From: Nocardia terrae
GTDB taxonomy: Bacteria; Actinomycetota; Actinomycetes; Mycobacteriales; Mycobacteriaceae
Length of the DNA: 64,000 nucleotides
Reading direction: 5' to 3'
Assembly (NCBI RefSeq): GCF_009760405.1
Contig: NZ_WRPP01000001.1
Location: 186,001 to 250,000, forward strand
The position numbers and the translations under genes were made by a program. This document shows, piece after piece, positions 42,365 to 49,667 of this stretch. A model generated the notes under the pieces. The model did no database searches. It saw only the letters and a list, made by a program, of their open reading frames with translations, and was not told the origin of the DNA. Numbering within the stretch: the first letter of the stretch is position 1; every line of letters begins with the position of its first letter.

Positions 42365-43132
42365 ATGGCGGAATACCGCATCGACGATCTCGCCCAGGCC
42401 GCCGGTACCACCACCCGCAATGTGCGGGCGTATCAAGAGAAGGGGCTGCTGCCCACACCCACTCGGCGCAGCGGGCGGGCGCTGATCTACGACGAGACGC
42501 ACCTGGCGCGCCTGCGCATCATCGATACGCTGCTGCAGCGCGGATTCACCATCGCGCACATCGCGGATTTCATCACCAGCTGGGAGACCGGCAAGGATCT
42601 GACCGAGATCCTGGGCCTGCAGAACGCGGTCACCGCGACGTGGGGCAAAAGCGAAGAGCCGGTGGAGATGCCGCGCGAGCTGCTGGACACGGTCCTCGGT
42701 GAGGGCGAGGAGCATCAGGTCGACAGCGATCAGCTCGAACGCCTCGAAAAGCTCGGACTGGTCCGGCTGCACGGTGACACCGCCGAGCTCACCCGGCCCG
42801 ATCTGCTCGAAACTTTCGCTGCCCTCAGTACTTACGGGTTCCGGTTGCCGGGGCTCATCGACCTCTACGCCGCGGTCGTCGACCGCCTCGACGACATCGC
42901 CCGCCTGATGGTGGGGGCCACCAAGGACCACATCGTCGAGGAGCACGGGCCCGGCTGGCTGCCCGACACCGACGCCGAGACGGCCGCCACCACCGAAATG
43001 ATCAATCACCTGCGCGATCTCGGAGTCCGCTCGATCCGCGACGGACTCGATCAGGCGCTGGACCGGGCTCTGCGGTCGGAGCTCAGCGCTTACCTGGAGA
43101 CGGCCGCGCGTCGGCGCGCGCAGGACGACTAG
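42365..43132 (+). CDS. MerR family transcriptional regulator
   Basis: Protein of 255 aa from the ATG at 42365 (GAAAGGAC about 14 bases upstream). The frame is open back to 42257, but the MerR domain begins AEYRIDDLAQAAGTTTRNVRAYQEKGLLP directly after this ATG. The C-terminal part (about 75-255) is long and all-helical, with an IDLYAAVVDRLDDIARLMVGA segment, and has no metal-type Cys. It lies about 110 bp after the monooxygenase and on the same strand, so it is a candidate regulator of that operon, though the operon's promoter has TetR-type rather than MerR-type architecture. Confidence 0.85.
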   Translation: MAEYRIDDLAQAAGTTTRNVRAYQEKGLLPTPTRRSGRALIYDETHLARLRIIDTLLQRGFTIAHIADFITSWETGKDLTEILGLQNAVTATWGKSEEPVEMPRELLDTVLGEGEEHQVDSDQLERLEKLGLVRLHGDTAELTRPDLLETFAALSTYGFRLPGLIDLYAAVVDRLDDIARLMVGATKDHIVEEHGPGWLPDTDAETAATTEMINHLRDLGVRSIRDGLDQALDRALRSELSAYLETAARRRAQDD

Positions 43133-43153
43133 CCCGGCCGAAAGCATGCCGGG
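43133..43153 (+). terminator. Hairpin after the second merR gene
   Basis: CCCGGC and GCCGGG (43133-43138 and 43148-43153) can pair around a 9-nt loop immediately after the merR stop. There is no T-run, so termination efficiency is doubtful. Confidence 0.4.
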
Positions 43154-43301
43154 ATGACGGGACAGATCGCGCACTTCGGTCTCGGTCGGATGCGTCGAGC
43201 GCTGGACCGTCGCGAAGCCCGAAACTATGATCGACGTCGGATTTCGTTGGTCGGATGATCGCTTCCAGAATGCGGAAGCCGATGGGCAAGGGGGACTTTC
43301 G

Positions 43302-43708
43302 ATGAATGTCACCGTATTCGGGGCCGGCGGGATAGGACTCTACTTCGCCGCCATGTTGGCGCGCGCCGGGCAGCGCTCGCGCGACAGCCGGTCGGGATGA
43401 CGCGCGCCGAACCCGCGACGGCGGAGCTGGTGCGCACGGCCATGCGGGAGGTGGCGGCGGTGGCGCGGGCACGCGACATCGCGCTGGGCGAGGCGGACGT
43501 CGAGCGGATGATGGCGGTGTATCGCGGATTCAGCGCTGACACAACGTCATCCATGCAGCGCGACCTCGCGGCCGGGCGGCCCTCCGAACTGGAATACCAG
43601 AACGGCGCGGTGGTGCGGTTCGGGCGGGCAGCCGGGGTCCCGACGCCTGTCCACGAGACGATCTACGCCTCTCAGCTGCCGGGCGAGGTGCTCGCCCGGC
43701 AGGTTTGA
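43302..43708 (+). pseudogene. Remnant of a ketopantoate reductase-like gene (ApbA/PanE)
   Basis: Two pieces of one family lie side by side in different frames. From ATG 43302 the sequence encodes MNVTVFGAGGIGLYFAAML, the N-terminal GxGxxG nucleotide-binding strand of ApbA/PanE proteins, then loses similarity and stops at 43398-43400. From 43397, two bases out of frame, comes a C-terminal fragment of 103 aa with TSSMQRDLAAGRPSELE and NGAVVRFGRAAGVPTPVHE, the hallmark of the PanE C-terminal domain. About 170-200 middle residues are missing. A TATGAT -10 box (43226-43231) upstream may be the old promoter. I infer a deletion that joined the two ends out of frame. Confidence 0.85.
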
Positions 43709-43717
43709 CGGCGCGGC

Positions 43718-44101
43718 TCAGCGCAGCGCGGCTCTGGCTCCGGCGGCCTCGAGTTTGATCCGGGCCGCCTCCGCGGCGTCCTTGTCGACCTTCTCCAGCA
43801 CCGCCTTCGGAGCCGCCTCGACCAGGTCCTTGGCCTCCTTGAGACCGAGGCCGGGGATGATCTCCCGCATGGCCTTGATGACCTGAATCTTCTTGTCTCC
43901 GAAGGATTCCAGCACCAGATCGAACTCGCTCTGCTCGTCGGCGGCCTCGACCGGGGCGGCATCCGCCACGGCTTGGACCGCCACCGGCTGCGCGGCGGTG
44001 ACGCCGAACTCTTCCTCGAACGCCTTGAGGAACTCCGAAAGCTCCAGCAGCGTCATATCTTTGAACACGTCGAGCAACTCGACAATGGTCATCTTGGCCA
44101 T
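43718..44101 (-). CDS. rplL: Stand-alone L7/L12-type ribosomal protein paralogue
   Basis: Protein of 127 aa with both L7/L12 halves: the N-terminal dimerisation helices ([31 protein letters not shown]), an Ala/Pro/Glu hinge, and the C-terminal factor-binding domain ([37 protein letters not shown]). The usual gene sits beside rplJ in the rpoB region; here there is no rplJ and no ribosomal or RNA polymerase gene nearby, so this is probably a second copy. Its C-terminus (AGARAALR) differs from the common Val/Lys-rich end. A good AAGGGG site precedes the ATG. It may replace or supplement the main stalk protein under some condition; the window does not say which. Confidence 0.88.
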   Translation of the reverse strand: MAKMTIVELLDVFKDMTLLELSEFLKAFEEEFGVTAAQPVAVQAVADAAPVEAADEQSEFDLVLESFGDKKIQVIKAMREIIPGLGLKEAKDLVEAAPKAVLEKVDKDAAEAARIKLEAAGARAALR

Positions 44102-44141
44102 GATGTACCCCTTGCAACGCTGACCAGGCGATACAAACAGT

Positions 44142-44531
44142 CTAAGCGCGCGGGGCGGCCAAGGTCAGCAGATATATCCGTTCGCTATCCGTGAGCGGGC
44201 GTGGCGCGCCCTCGGCGATGGCCACCAGCGTGGAAGTCGCGGAGAGGTAGAGGTTTTCATGATCACGCACTTCGTGGGTGAGCGTGAAGGAACTGGTGCC
44301 GATGCGGTCCACCACGGAGGTCACCGTCACGGGGGCGGTACGGAACAGCAACGGCATCCGATAGCTCAGCCGCTGCCCGGCGACCACCACCCGCCAAGGG
44401 GCGCCGGAGGATTCGTGGCGGTCCAGCAGATCCGCGCGGGCCTCGTCCAGGAACTGTGCGAAGACCACATTGTTCAGATGATGCTGCGCGTCGATGTCGG
44501 TGCGGCGCAACTGGAGTTCGTAGGTGTGCAT
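44142..44531 (-). CDS. Hotdog-fold acyl-CoA thioesterase (4HBT family)
   Basis: Protein of 129 aa. [28 protein letters not shown] is the 4-hydroxybenzoyl-CoA thioesterase motif region, with the usual catalytic Asp position ([10 protein letters not shown]) near residue 12-20; [10 protein letters not shown] is the central hotdog strand. It is probably the second gene of a two-thioesterase unit, starting 8 bp after its paralogue ends. Likely hydrolyses a short or medium acyl-CoA; the substrate is unknown. Confidence 0.85.
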   Translation of the reverse strand: MHTYELQLRRTDIDAQHHLNNVVFAQFLDEARADLLDRHESSGAPWRVVVAGQRLSYRMPLLFRTAPVTVTSVVDRIGTSSFTLTHEVRDHENLYLSATSTLVAIAEGAPRPLTDSERIYLLTLAAPRA

Positions 44532-44539
44532 CAGGCTGC

Positions 44540-44923
44540 TCAATCCTTCAGTTCTTGCAACAGCAGACGCTGGTCCTCGGGCAGCGGGCGCGACTGCTGG
44601 GTGTCCGGGTCGAAGGCGACCATGGTGCACACGGCCGTGGAGTAGACCACGTCCGCGTCGCGGATCTCCTGCTGCAGCGCGAACGACGAGGTGCCGACCC
44701 GGGTCACCCAGGTCTCGATGCGGACCGGCTCGGCTCGATAGCGCAGCGGGCTCAGATAGTCGATGTCCATTTGCGCGACCACGTTCGAACCGCCGAACCC
44801 TCGCGACCAGAACAGGTCGATCCGGGATTCCTCCAGGTAGCGCAGGTGCGCCGCATTGTGCACATGCCCGTCGGCGTCCATATCGGACCAGCGCAGGGGG
44901 CAGAGGAAGAGATGTCGGGCCAC
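44540..44923 (-). CDS. Hotdog-fold acyl-CoA thioesterase (4HBT family)
   Basis: Protein of 127 aa, paralogous to its downstream neighbour: RWSDMDADGHVHNAAHLRYLEESRIDLF carries the family's Asp near residue 16, and SSFALQQEIRD aligns with [11 protein letters not shown] of the partner. The GTG start at 44923 follows a TAGAAA -10-like box by six bases, fitting leaderless transcription of the pair. Two adjacent paralogues may act as a heteromeric hotdog enzyme or on different acyl-CoAs. Confidence 0.85.
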   Translation of the reverse strand: MARHLFLCPLRWSDMDADGHVHNAAHLRYLEESRIDLFWSRGFGGSNVVAQMDIDYLSPLRYRAEPVRIETWVTRVGTSSFALQQEIRDADVVYSTAVCTMVAFDPDTQQSRPLPEDQRLLLQELKD

Positions 44924-45037
44924 CCGGACTTTCTACCAAGCGCGCGCTCAGCGCAAACCTCCGGCCACCTCCGGGATGGCTGAATCTGCAAGAGTCGTGT
45001 CGTTGACGCCATCGGGTTCGAGTCGCAGGCTTGAGGC

Positions 45038-45994
45038 ATGCGGGTGGTGTTGATCGTCGTCTTCGACGGCTTCCAGTTGACGGACCTGGCCGGACCGGCC
45101 GACGTCTTCACCGGGGCCGCGACGCTCGGCGCGCGGCCGGGGTACCGGGTCGAGCTGGCCGCCGCGCAGGCCGGGCCGGTGCGGTCCTCGTGCGGCATCG
45201 AGGTGACCGCGGCGCACGGGCTCGACACCTGGGACGGTCCGGTGGACACGCTGCTGGTGGTCGGCGGGATGAGCGTGTTCACCGCGGCCGCCGACGAGAA
45301 CCTGGTATCGGGTGTCGAGCGCATCGCGCTGTCGGCGTCGCGGGTGGGCTCGGTCTGCTCGGGCACTTTCCTGCTGGCCCGCGCCGGACTGCTCGACGGC
45401 CGCCGGGTCACCACGCACTGGGCCGGCGGGGAGTTCCTGGCCCAGCAGTTCCCGGCCATTACCACCGAACCCGACCGGATCTATGTGCGCGACGGGCAGA
45501 TCTGGACCTCGGCGGGCGTCACGGCCGGGATCGATCTGGCGCTGGCCATCGTGGCCGCCGATCACGGTCCGGATCTGGCGCGCGAGGTGGCGCGCTGGAT
45601 GGTGGTGTACCTGCACCGCCCCGGCGGGCAGAGCCAGTTCAGCGCTCCATTGGCGGCGAATCCGCCGAAACGGGATTCGCTTCGGGCACTGCAGGTCTGG
45701 ATGGAGGAGAACCTGGAAGCCGACCTGTCGCTGCCTTCGCTGGCGACGCACGTCGGCATGAGCACCCGGCACTTCTCGCGGGTTTTCGCCGGGGAGACCG
45801 GGACCACGCCCGCCCGCTACGTCGAACAGGTGCGTATCGCCGCCGCGCGCCGGATGCTGGAGACCACCGACCATCCGATGGATCGGGTGGCGGCGGCCGT
45901 CGGGCTGGGGAGTCCGGAAACGCTGTATCGAATCTTTCACCGTCACTTGGGAATACCGCCGGGCGAGTATCGCGCCCGGTTCACGAAGTTCTGA
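45038..45994 (+). CDS. GlxA-type transcriptional regulator (DJ-1/PfpI plus AraC)
   Basis: Protein of 318 aa. An N-terminal DJ-1/PfpI domain (about 1-190) contains VCSGTF with the family Cys at 107 and THWAGGEF; the C-terminal AraC helix-turn-helix region (about 210-318) contains LATHVGMSTRHFSRVFAGETGTTPARYVEQVRI and the second helix pair MDRVAAAVGLGSPETLYRIFHRHLGIPPGEYR. Such proteins sense small molecules through the DJ-1-like domain. The next gene, 16 bp downstream, is a free-standing DJ-1/PfpI protein and is the most likely regulated or co-transcribed partner. Confidence 0.92.
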   Translation: MRVVLIVVFDGFQLTDLAGPADVFTGAATLGARPGYRVELAAAQAGPVRSSCGIEVTAAHGLDTWDGPVDTLLVVGGMSVFTAAADENLVSGVERIALSASRVGSVCSGTFLLARAGLLDGRRVTTHWAGGEFLAQQFPAITTEPDRIYVRDGQIWTSAGVTAGIDLALAIVAADHGPDLAREVARWMVVYLHRPGGQSQFSAPLAANPPKRDSLRALQVWMEENLEADLSLPSLATHVGMSTRHFSRVFAGETGTTPARYVEQVRIAAARRMLETTDHPMDRVAAAVGLGSPETLYRIFHRHLGIPPGEYRARFTKF

Positions 45995-46009
45995 AAGGGA
46001 GACTGTCCC

Positions 46010-46741
46010 ATGACATTTCAGATGGCTATCGTCCTCTACCCGGGCATGACCGTGCTCGACGCCATCGGCCCCTACGAGGTGATGCGCGTCCTGCCGGACA
46101 GCGAACTGCGGTTCGTTTCCAATGAGGTCGGGCCGATCGTGTCCGACAGCGGGGTGCTGGCGCTGGGCGCGACCCATACCTTCGCCGAGACGCCCGCGCC
46201 GGATCTGGTGCTGGTGGGCGGGTCCGAGGCGTCGACCACCGAGGCGATGGCCAACAAGGAACTCATCGAGTGGCTGCGCGCCGTGCACCCGAAGACGCAG
46301 TGGACGACGTCGGTCTGCAGCGGCGCGCTGATCCTGGCCGCGGCCGACATCCTGCGCGGGCATCCGGCCACCACGCACTGGGCCGCCCAGCCCGCGCTGG
46401 CGGCCTTCGGCGCCGAGTCGCGCCCGCACGACCGCATCGTGCGCAGCGGCAAGATCGTCACCGCCGCCGGTGTCTCCGCGGGCATCGACCTGGGGCTGTG
46501 GCTGGTCGGGGAGATCGCGGGCCGGGAGTTCGCCGAGATGACCCAGCTGGGCATCGAATACGACCCGCATCCGCCGTTCGATTGCGGCCATCCCGACAAG
46601 GTGTCGCCCGCGCTGCTGCGCAAGGCGCGCCTGGACATGACCAAACGGGCCGCCAGCCCGCGCGTCCCGGTCGATATGGCCACCACCATGTGGCGGCTGA
46701 CCCTCAACCGCATTCGGGATCGCGCCGCCGCCCGGCGCTGA
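46010..46741 (+). CDS. DJ-1/PfpI family protein, isonitrile-hydratase-like
   Basis: Protein of 243 aa with the DJ-1 nucleophile elbow SVCSGAL (Cys103), an acidic partner near residue 20 (LDAIGPYEV), and THWAAQPAL. It resembles bacterial isonitrile hydratase (InhA-like) members in length and in the GPYEV and VCSGAL motifs, but DJ-1 relatives include proteases, chaperones and deglycases, so the reaction is a guess. A good AAAGGGAG site lies upstream. It lies 16 bp after the GlxA regulator and 20 bp before the P450 gene; all three could form one operon. Confidence 0.82.
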   Translation: MTFQMAIVLYPGMTVLDAIGPYEVMRVLPDSELRFVSNEVGPIVSDSGVLALGATHTFAETPAPDLVLVGGSEASTTEAMANKELIEWLRAVHPKTQWTTSVCSGALILAAADILRGHPATTHWAAQPALAAFGAESRPHDRIVRSGKIVTAAGVSAGIDLGLWLVGEIAGREFAEMTQLGIEYDPHPPFDCGHPDKVSPALLRKARLDMTKRAASPRVPVDMATTMWRLTLNRIRDRAAARR

Positions 46742-46761
46742 TTTCCCGTACCGTCGAAAGG

Positions 46762-47952
46762 GTGGCCGACCTGCTCGACGAGCGATTCTTCGCCAATCCC
46801 CATGCGTACTACCGGCATTGGCGCGAGGAGGGGCCGGTGCGGCAGGTGCACTTCGGTGACGGCGTGGCGCGCTGGCTGATCCTCGGCTACGAGGAGTGCC
46901 GGGCGGCGCTGGCGGACCCGCGGCTGTCCAAGGACATCGACGGGCTCGAGGTGGCGATCGCGCGTAAATACGATGGGGACTGGGAGGGGCCGCGCACCCA
47001 CGACGGTCTGCGGCACATGCTCAATGCCGATCCGCCGACCCACACCCGATTGCGCAAGGCGGTGTCCCAGGCGTTCACGGCGCGGCGGGTGGAGGCGCTG
47101 CGGCCGGTCATCGAGCGGGCGGCGAACGACCTGCTGGACGCCATGGCCGAGCACGACGAGGTGGACCTGCTGCGGGCTTTCGCCGTGCCGCTGCCGGTGA
47201 CGGTGATCTGCCATCTGCTCGATGTCGACATCGAGGATCACGGCACCTTCCGCGAATGGACCAAGGCGCTGGTCGGCACCTTGGAGCCGGACGCCGATCG
47301 GGCGAAAGCACACGACGAGATGGTGGCCTTCCTGCGGAAGATGCTGCGGCGCAAGCGTGCCGAGCCCGGCGAGGACATGCTGTCGGCGCTGGTCAACGAT
47401 GCCGACGCTCGTCTCGACGAGGGCGAACTCATCGGAATGGCACTGCTGTTGCTGGTCGCCGGGCACGAAACCACGGTCAATCTGATCGGCAACGGCGCGC
47501 TTGCGCTGCTGCGCGACCGTCCCCGGCTCGACCGCTTGGCCGCCGATCCGACGCTGATCCCCGGGGCCGTGGAGGAGTTCCTGCGCTACGACGGCCCGGT
47601 GAACATGGCGACCCTCCGCTTCACCAGAGAGCCGATCACCTTCGGCGACACCGTCATTCCGGCGGGCGAACTGGTCCTGGTGGCCCTGGCCGCAGGCAAT
47701 CGCGACCCCCTCCACTTCACCGACGCCTACGGCTTCGACCCCACCGCGGACCGCGCCGCCCACCTGGGATTCGGCTACGGCATCCACTACTGCGTCGGCG
47801 CACCGCTGGCCCGCCTCGAGGGCCGAATCGCGTTCACCGCACTGCTGCACCGCTTTCCGAACATCGAGCTGGCCGTCGACGACTCCTGGCTGCGCTGGTA
47901 CTCGAACCCGGTCATCCACGGCCTGAAGAAACTCCCCGTCCGCCTCGGATGA
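46762..47952 (+). CDS. Cytochrome P450
   Basis: Protein of 396 aa, normal for bacterial class I P450s. Oxygen-binding I-helix AGHETT at 233-238, ExxR at 272-275 (EFLR), and haem loop FGYGIHYCVGAPLAR with Cys344. The GTG at 46762 was chosen because the conserved N-terminal segment (LLDERFFANPHAYYRHWREEGPV) starts there, with GAAAGG overlapping; the open frame further upstream only shadows the DJ-1 gene. No ferredoxin or reductase gene is adjacent. Substrate unknown; at 20 kb from the polyketide synthase I do not count it as a tailoring enzyme. Confidence 0.93.
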   Translation: MADLLDERFFANPHAYYRHWREEGPVRQVHFGDGVARWLILGYEECRAALADPRLSKDIDGLEVAIARKYDGDWEGPRTHDGLRHMLNADPPTHTRLRKAVSQAFTARRVEALRPVIERAANDLLDAMAEHDEVDLLRAFAVPLPVTVICHLLDVDIEDHGTFREWTKALVGTLEPDADRAKAHDEMVAFLRKMLRRKRAEPGEDMLSALVNDADARLDEGELIGMALLLLVAGHETTVNLIGNGALALLRDRPRLDRLAADPTLIPGAVEEFLRYDGPVNMATLRFTREPITFGDTVIPAGELVLVALAAGNRDPLHFTDAYGFDPTADRAAHLGFGYGIHYCVGAPLARLEGRIAFTALLHRFPNIELAVDDSWLRWYSNPVIHGLKKLPVRLG

Positions 47953-47955
47953 GGG

Positions 47956-48570
47956 TCAGTCGCTGATCAGCCCGGCGAAGGCAGTCGACCAGTCCACCGA
48001 TGCGGTGCCGTCGTAAAGCTCGAATGTCCTGCCGTGGGATTCGGGGTGCAGCAGGGCCGCTACTGCGGCCTGTGCCACGGTGTCTCGGCTGACCCGGCCG
48101 TCGCCTCGATCGCCCTGCTCCAGATGTACGCCGCTGGCCGGTGAGTTCGTCAGCCAGCCGGGCCGGACGACCGCGTACGGTGTGCCACTGTTCCGCAATG
48201 CCTGCTCGCCGGCAGCACGGGCGCGGATGATCCCCGCCATCTCCGGGTGTTCCGCAGCGCGGGTGATGTAGATCTGCGACACCAGCACGACGGGAATCTT
48301 CTGTGCCGCAGCAAGATCGGCGAGCCGTGCGATTCCGGTGTTCATGACCGCATCGGCCTCGGTGTCGTCGACGGGCGGCTCGACCGAGACGATGATGCCG
48401 TCCACTCCGTCCAGCAGGTGCGGGTTGAGCGGGTTCGCCAGCTCGACGGCGATACTCTGCTCGTCACGTGGGTGGCGGGTGCCGATGAGCACGTCGTGAC
48501 CGTCGCCCCGGAGTAGTTCGACGGCTCGCCCACCGGTGCGGCCGGTGCCGCCGATGACCAGGTACTTCAC
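47956..48570 (-). CDS. NAD(P)-binding NmrA/SDR-like protein
   Basis: Protein of 204 aa. The Rossmann motif GGTGRTGGRAV (7-17) and GTRHP at the end of the second strand suggest NADP(H) binding; PYAVVRPGWLTNSP near residue 132 is typical of atypical SDRs of the NmrA/YwnB group. No YxxxK pair is placed as in classical SDRs, so it may be a redox sensor or a small reductase. The GTG start has a GAGGAG site six bases upstream. It is convergent with the P450 gene (4 bp between stops). Confidence 0.82.
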   Translation of the reverse strand: MKYLVIGGTGRTGGRAVELLRGDGHDVLIGTRHPRDEQSIAVELANPLNPHLLDGVDGIIVSVEPPVDDTEADAVMNTGIARLADLAAAQKIPVVLVSQIYITRAAEHPEMAGIIRARAAGEQALRNSGTPYAVVRPGWLTNSPASGVHLEQGDRGDGRVSRDTVAQAAVAALLHPESHGRTFELYDGTASVDWSTAFAGLISD

Positions 48571-48598
48571 GGAAACTCCTCAATTGCGGGGGGACTCG

Positions 48599-49279
48599 TC
48601 ACCAGGGGAGGGGATGGCCGTCTCGGAAGAAACCGCCGGTAGGGCCATCGTCGGGAAGGGTGGCGGCCCAGACTATTCCGGCTGCGCCCTCGCTGACCGG
48701 GCGGCCGCCGGGGCCACCCATATCGGTGGCTACCCAGCCGGGGCAGATCGAGTTCACCAGGATGCGGCCGGGGCGGAGTTCGGCGGCGAGCATGCGGGTC
48801 AAGGCATTCAGGGCGACCTTGGTGGTGTTGTAGGCGGGGGTGCCTGCGCCCATTCCGGTCAGGGAGGCTGCCTCGCTGGAGACGTTCACTATGCGGGGGT
48901 GTTGGCTCTTGCGGAGCAAGGGGAGGAAGGCTTGGGTCATGCGCCAAGGGCCGTAGAGGTTGGTTTCGGCGGCTTCTCGGACTGCTTGTAGGTCGGCGGT
49001 GGTGGCTCGTTGCCAGGTGTCGTAGGTGATGGCGGCGTTGTTGATGAGGACGTCGAGGTGGCCGTGGTGGTGTTCGATTTCTTGGGCGGCTGTGGTGATG
49101 CTGGATGGGTCGGTGACGTCTAGTTGTAGTGGGAGGGCGCCGATTTTGGAGGCGGCGTCGGTGGCGGATTTGGCGTTGCGGGCGGTTAGTAGGACGGTGA
49201 AGCCTTGGGTGGTTAGTTGGCGGCAGACTTCTTGGCCGATGCCGCGGTTGCCGCCGGTTACCAGGGCTATGGGGCTCAT
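48599..49279 (-). CDS. Short-chain dehydrogenase, carbonyl reductase-like, with atypical codon use
   Basis: Protein of 226 aa with the classical SDR motifs TGGNRGIGQ (8-16), NNAA, the NVSSEAASLT serine region and YNTTK. The order of motifs and the TNLYGPWRMTQAFLPLL segment resemble plant and animal carbonyl reductases and their bacterial relatives. Unlike neighbouring genes it uses many codons ending in A (CTA, CAA, CCA, ACA), rare in this GC-rich sequence, and lies next to an AT-rich purine tract, which suggests more recent acquisition. It starts at ATG 49279 and ends 28 bp before the NmrA-like gene. Confidence 0.85.
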   Translation of the reverse strand: MSPIALVTGGNRGIGQEVCRQLTTQGFTVLLTARNAKSATDAASKIGALPLQLDVTDPSSITTAAQEIEHHHGHLDVLINNAAITYDTWQRATTADLQAVREAAETNLYGPWRMTQAFLPLLRKSQHPRIVNVSSEAASLTGMGAGTPAYNTTKVALNALTRMLAAELRPGRILVNSICPGWVATDMGGPGGRPVSEGAAGIVWAATLPDDGPTGGFFRDGHPLPW

Positions 49280-49509
49280 GATTTTGATCTTGCCAGTGGA
49301 AGAGCAAGGGCCAGAAGAGACAAGAGATAAAAGAACAAAAGATAAAAGATGCCTGGAGGAGGGAGAGGGGATGGCTGGGTTGGGAGGCCCGGCTCACGTT
49401 CCAGCCTCCTCGAGGCTCGAACCGTGTTGGCCTCCCGGTGTGAAGAGAAGAGATTCTCTGTGTAGTTGTCAGTGAACGTGATCCGTGCAGTCCGTGGGCT
49501 GGGATCGAA

Positions 49510-49538
49510 GGCTGACGGCTCCCGACTCGGCGTCAGCC
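49510..49538. repeat. Inverted repeat, 8-bp arms
   Basis: GGCTGACG (49510-49517) and CGTCAGCC (49531-49538) are perfectly complementary around 13 nt. It lies about 130 bp downstream of the HNH gene on its transcript side and may be part of its termination region; no T-run follows. Confidence 0.45.
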
Positions 49539-49614
49539 CAACTCCGGCAGGGCAGGCGAGGCGACCACACTTCCGGTACATCCGAGCGTCGAGCAAAACC
49601 GTTCTGGTTCATTC

Positions 49615-49637
49615 ACCCGGGAAGTCTTTCCCCGGGT
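49615..49637 (-). terminator. Weak terminator-like hairpin downstream of the HNH gene
   Basis: ACCCGGG (49615-49621) and CCCGGGT (49631-49637) pair around a 9-nt loop, 31 bp after the stop of the HNH gene on the minus strand. The stem is GC-rich but no T-run follows. Confidence 0.45.
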
Positions 49638-49667
49638 TACCTGGCCTCATGGGTCTGAATCACATGT

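Larger units (their letters stand above)
49280..49667. other. Intergenic region with purine-rich tract and two hairpins
   Basis: A 388-bp gap without a supportable gene. From about 49299 to 49375 the + strand is almost entirely purine and unusually AT-rich, with GATAAAAGA repeated at 49326 and 49341 (15-bp period). Further right are two inverted repeats listed separately. I found no tRNA, small RNA motif or IS end. Confidence 0.7.

Noticed and set aside
46762..47952. The P450 as a tailoring enzyme of the polyketide cluster
   Set aside because: It lies 20 kb away among unrelated genes and follows a DJ-1/GlxA pair.
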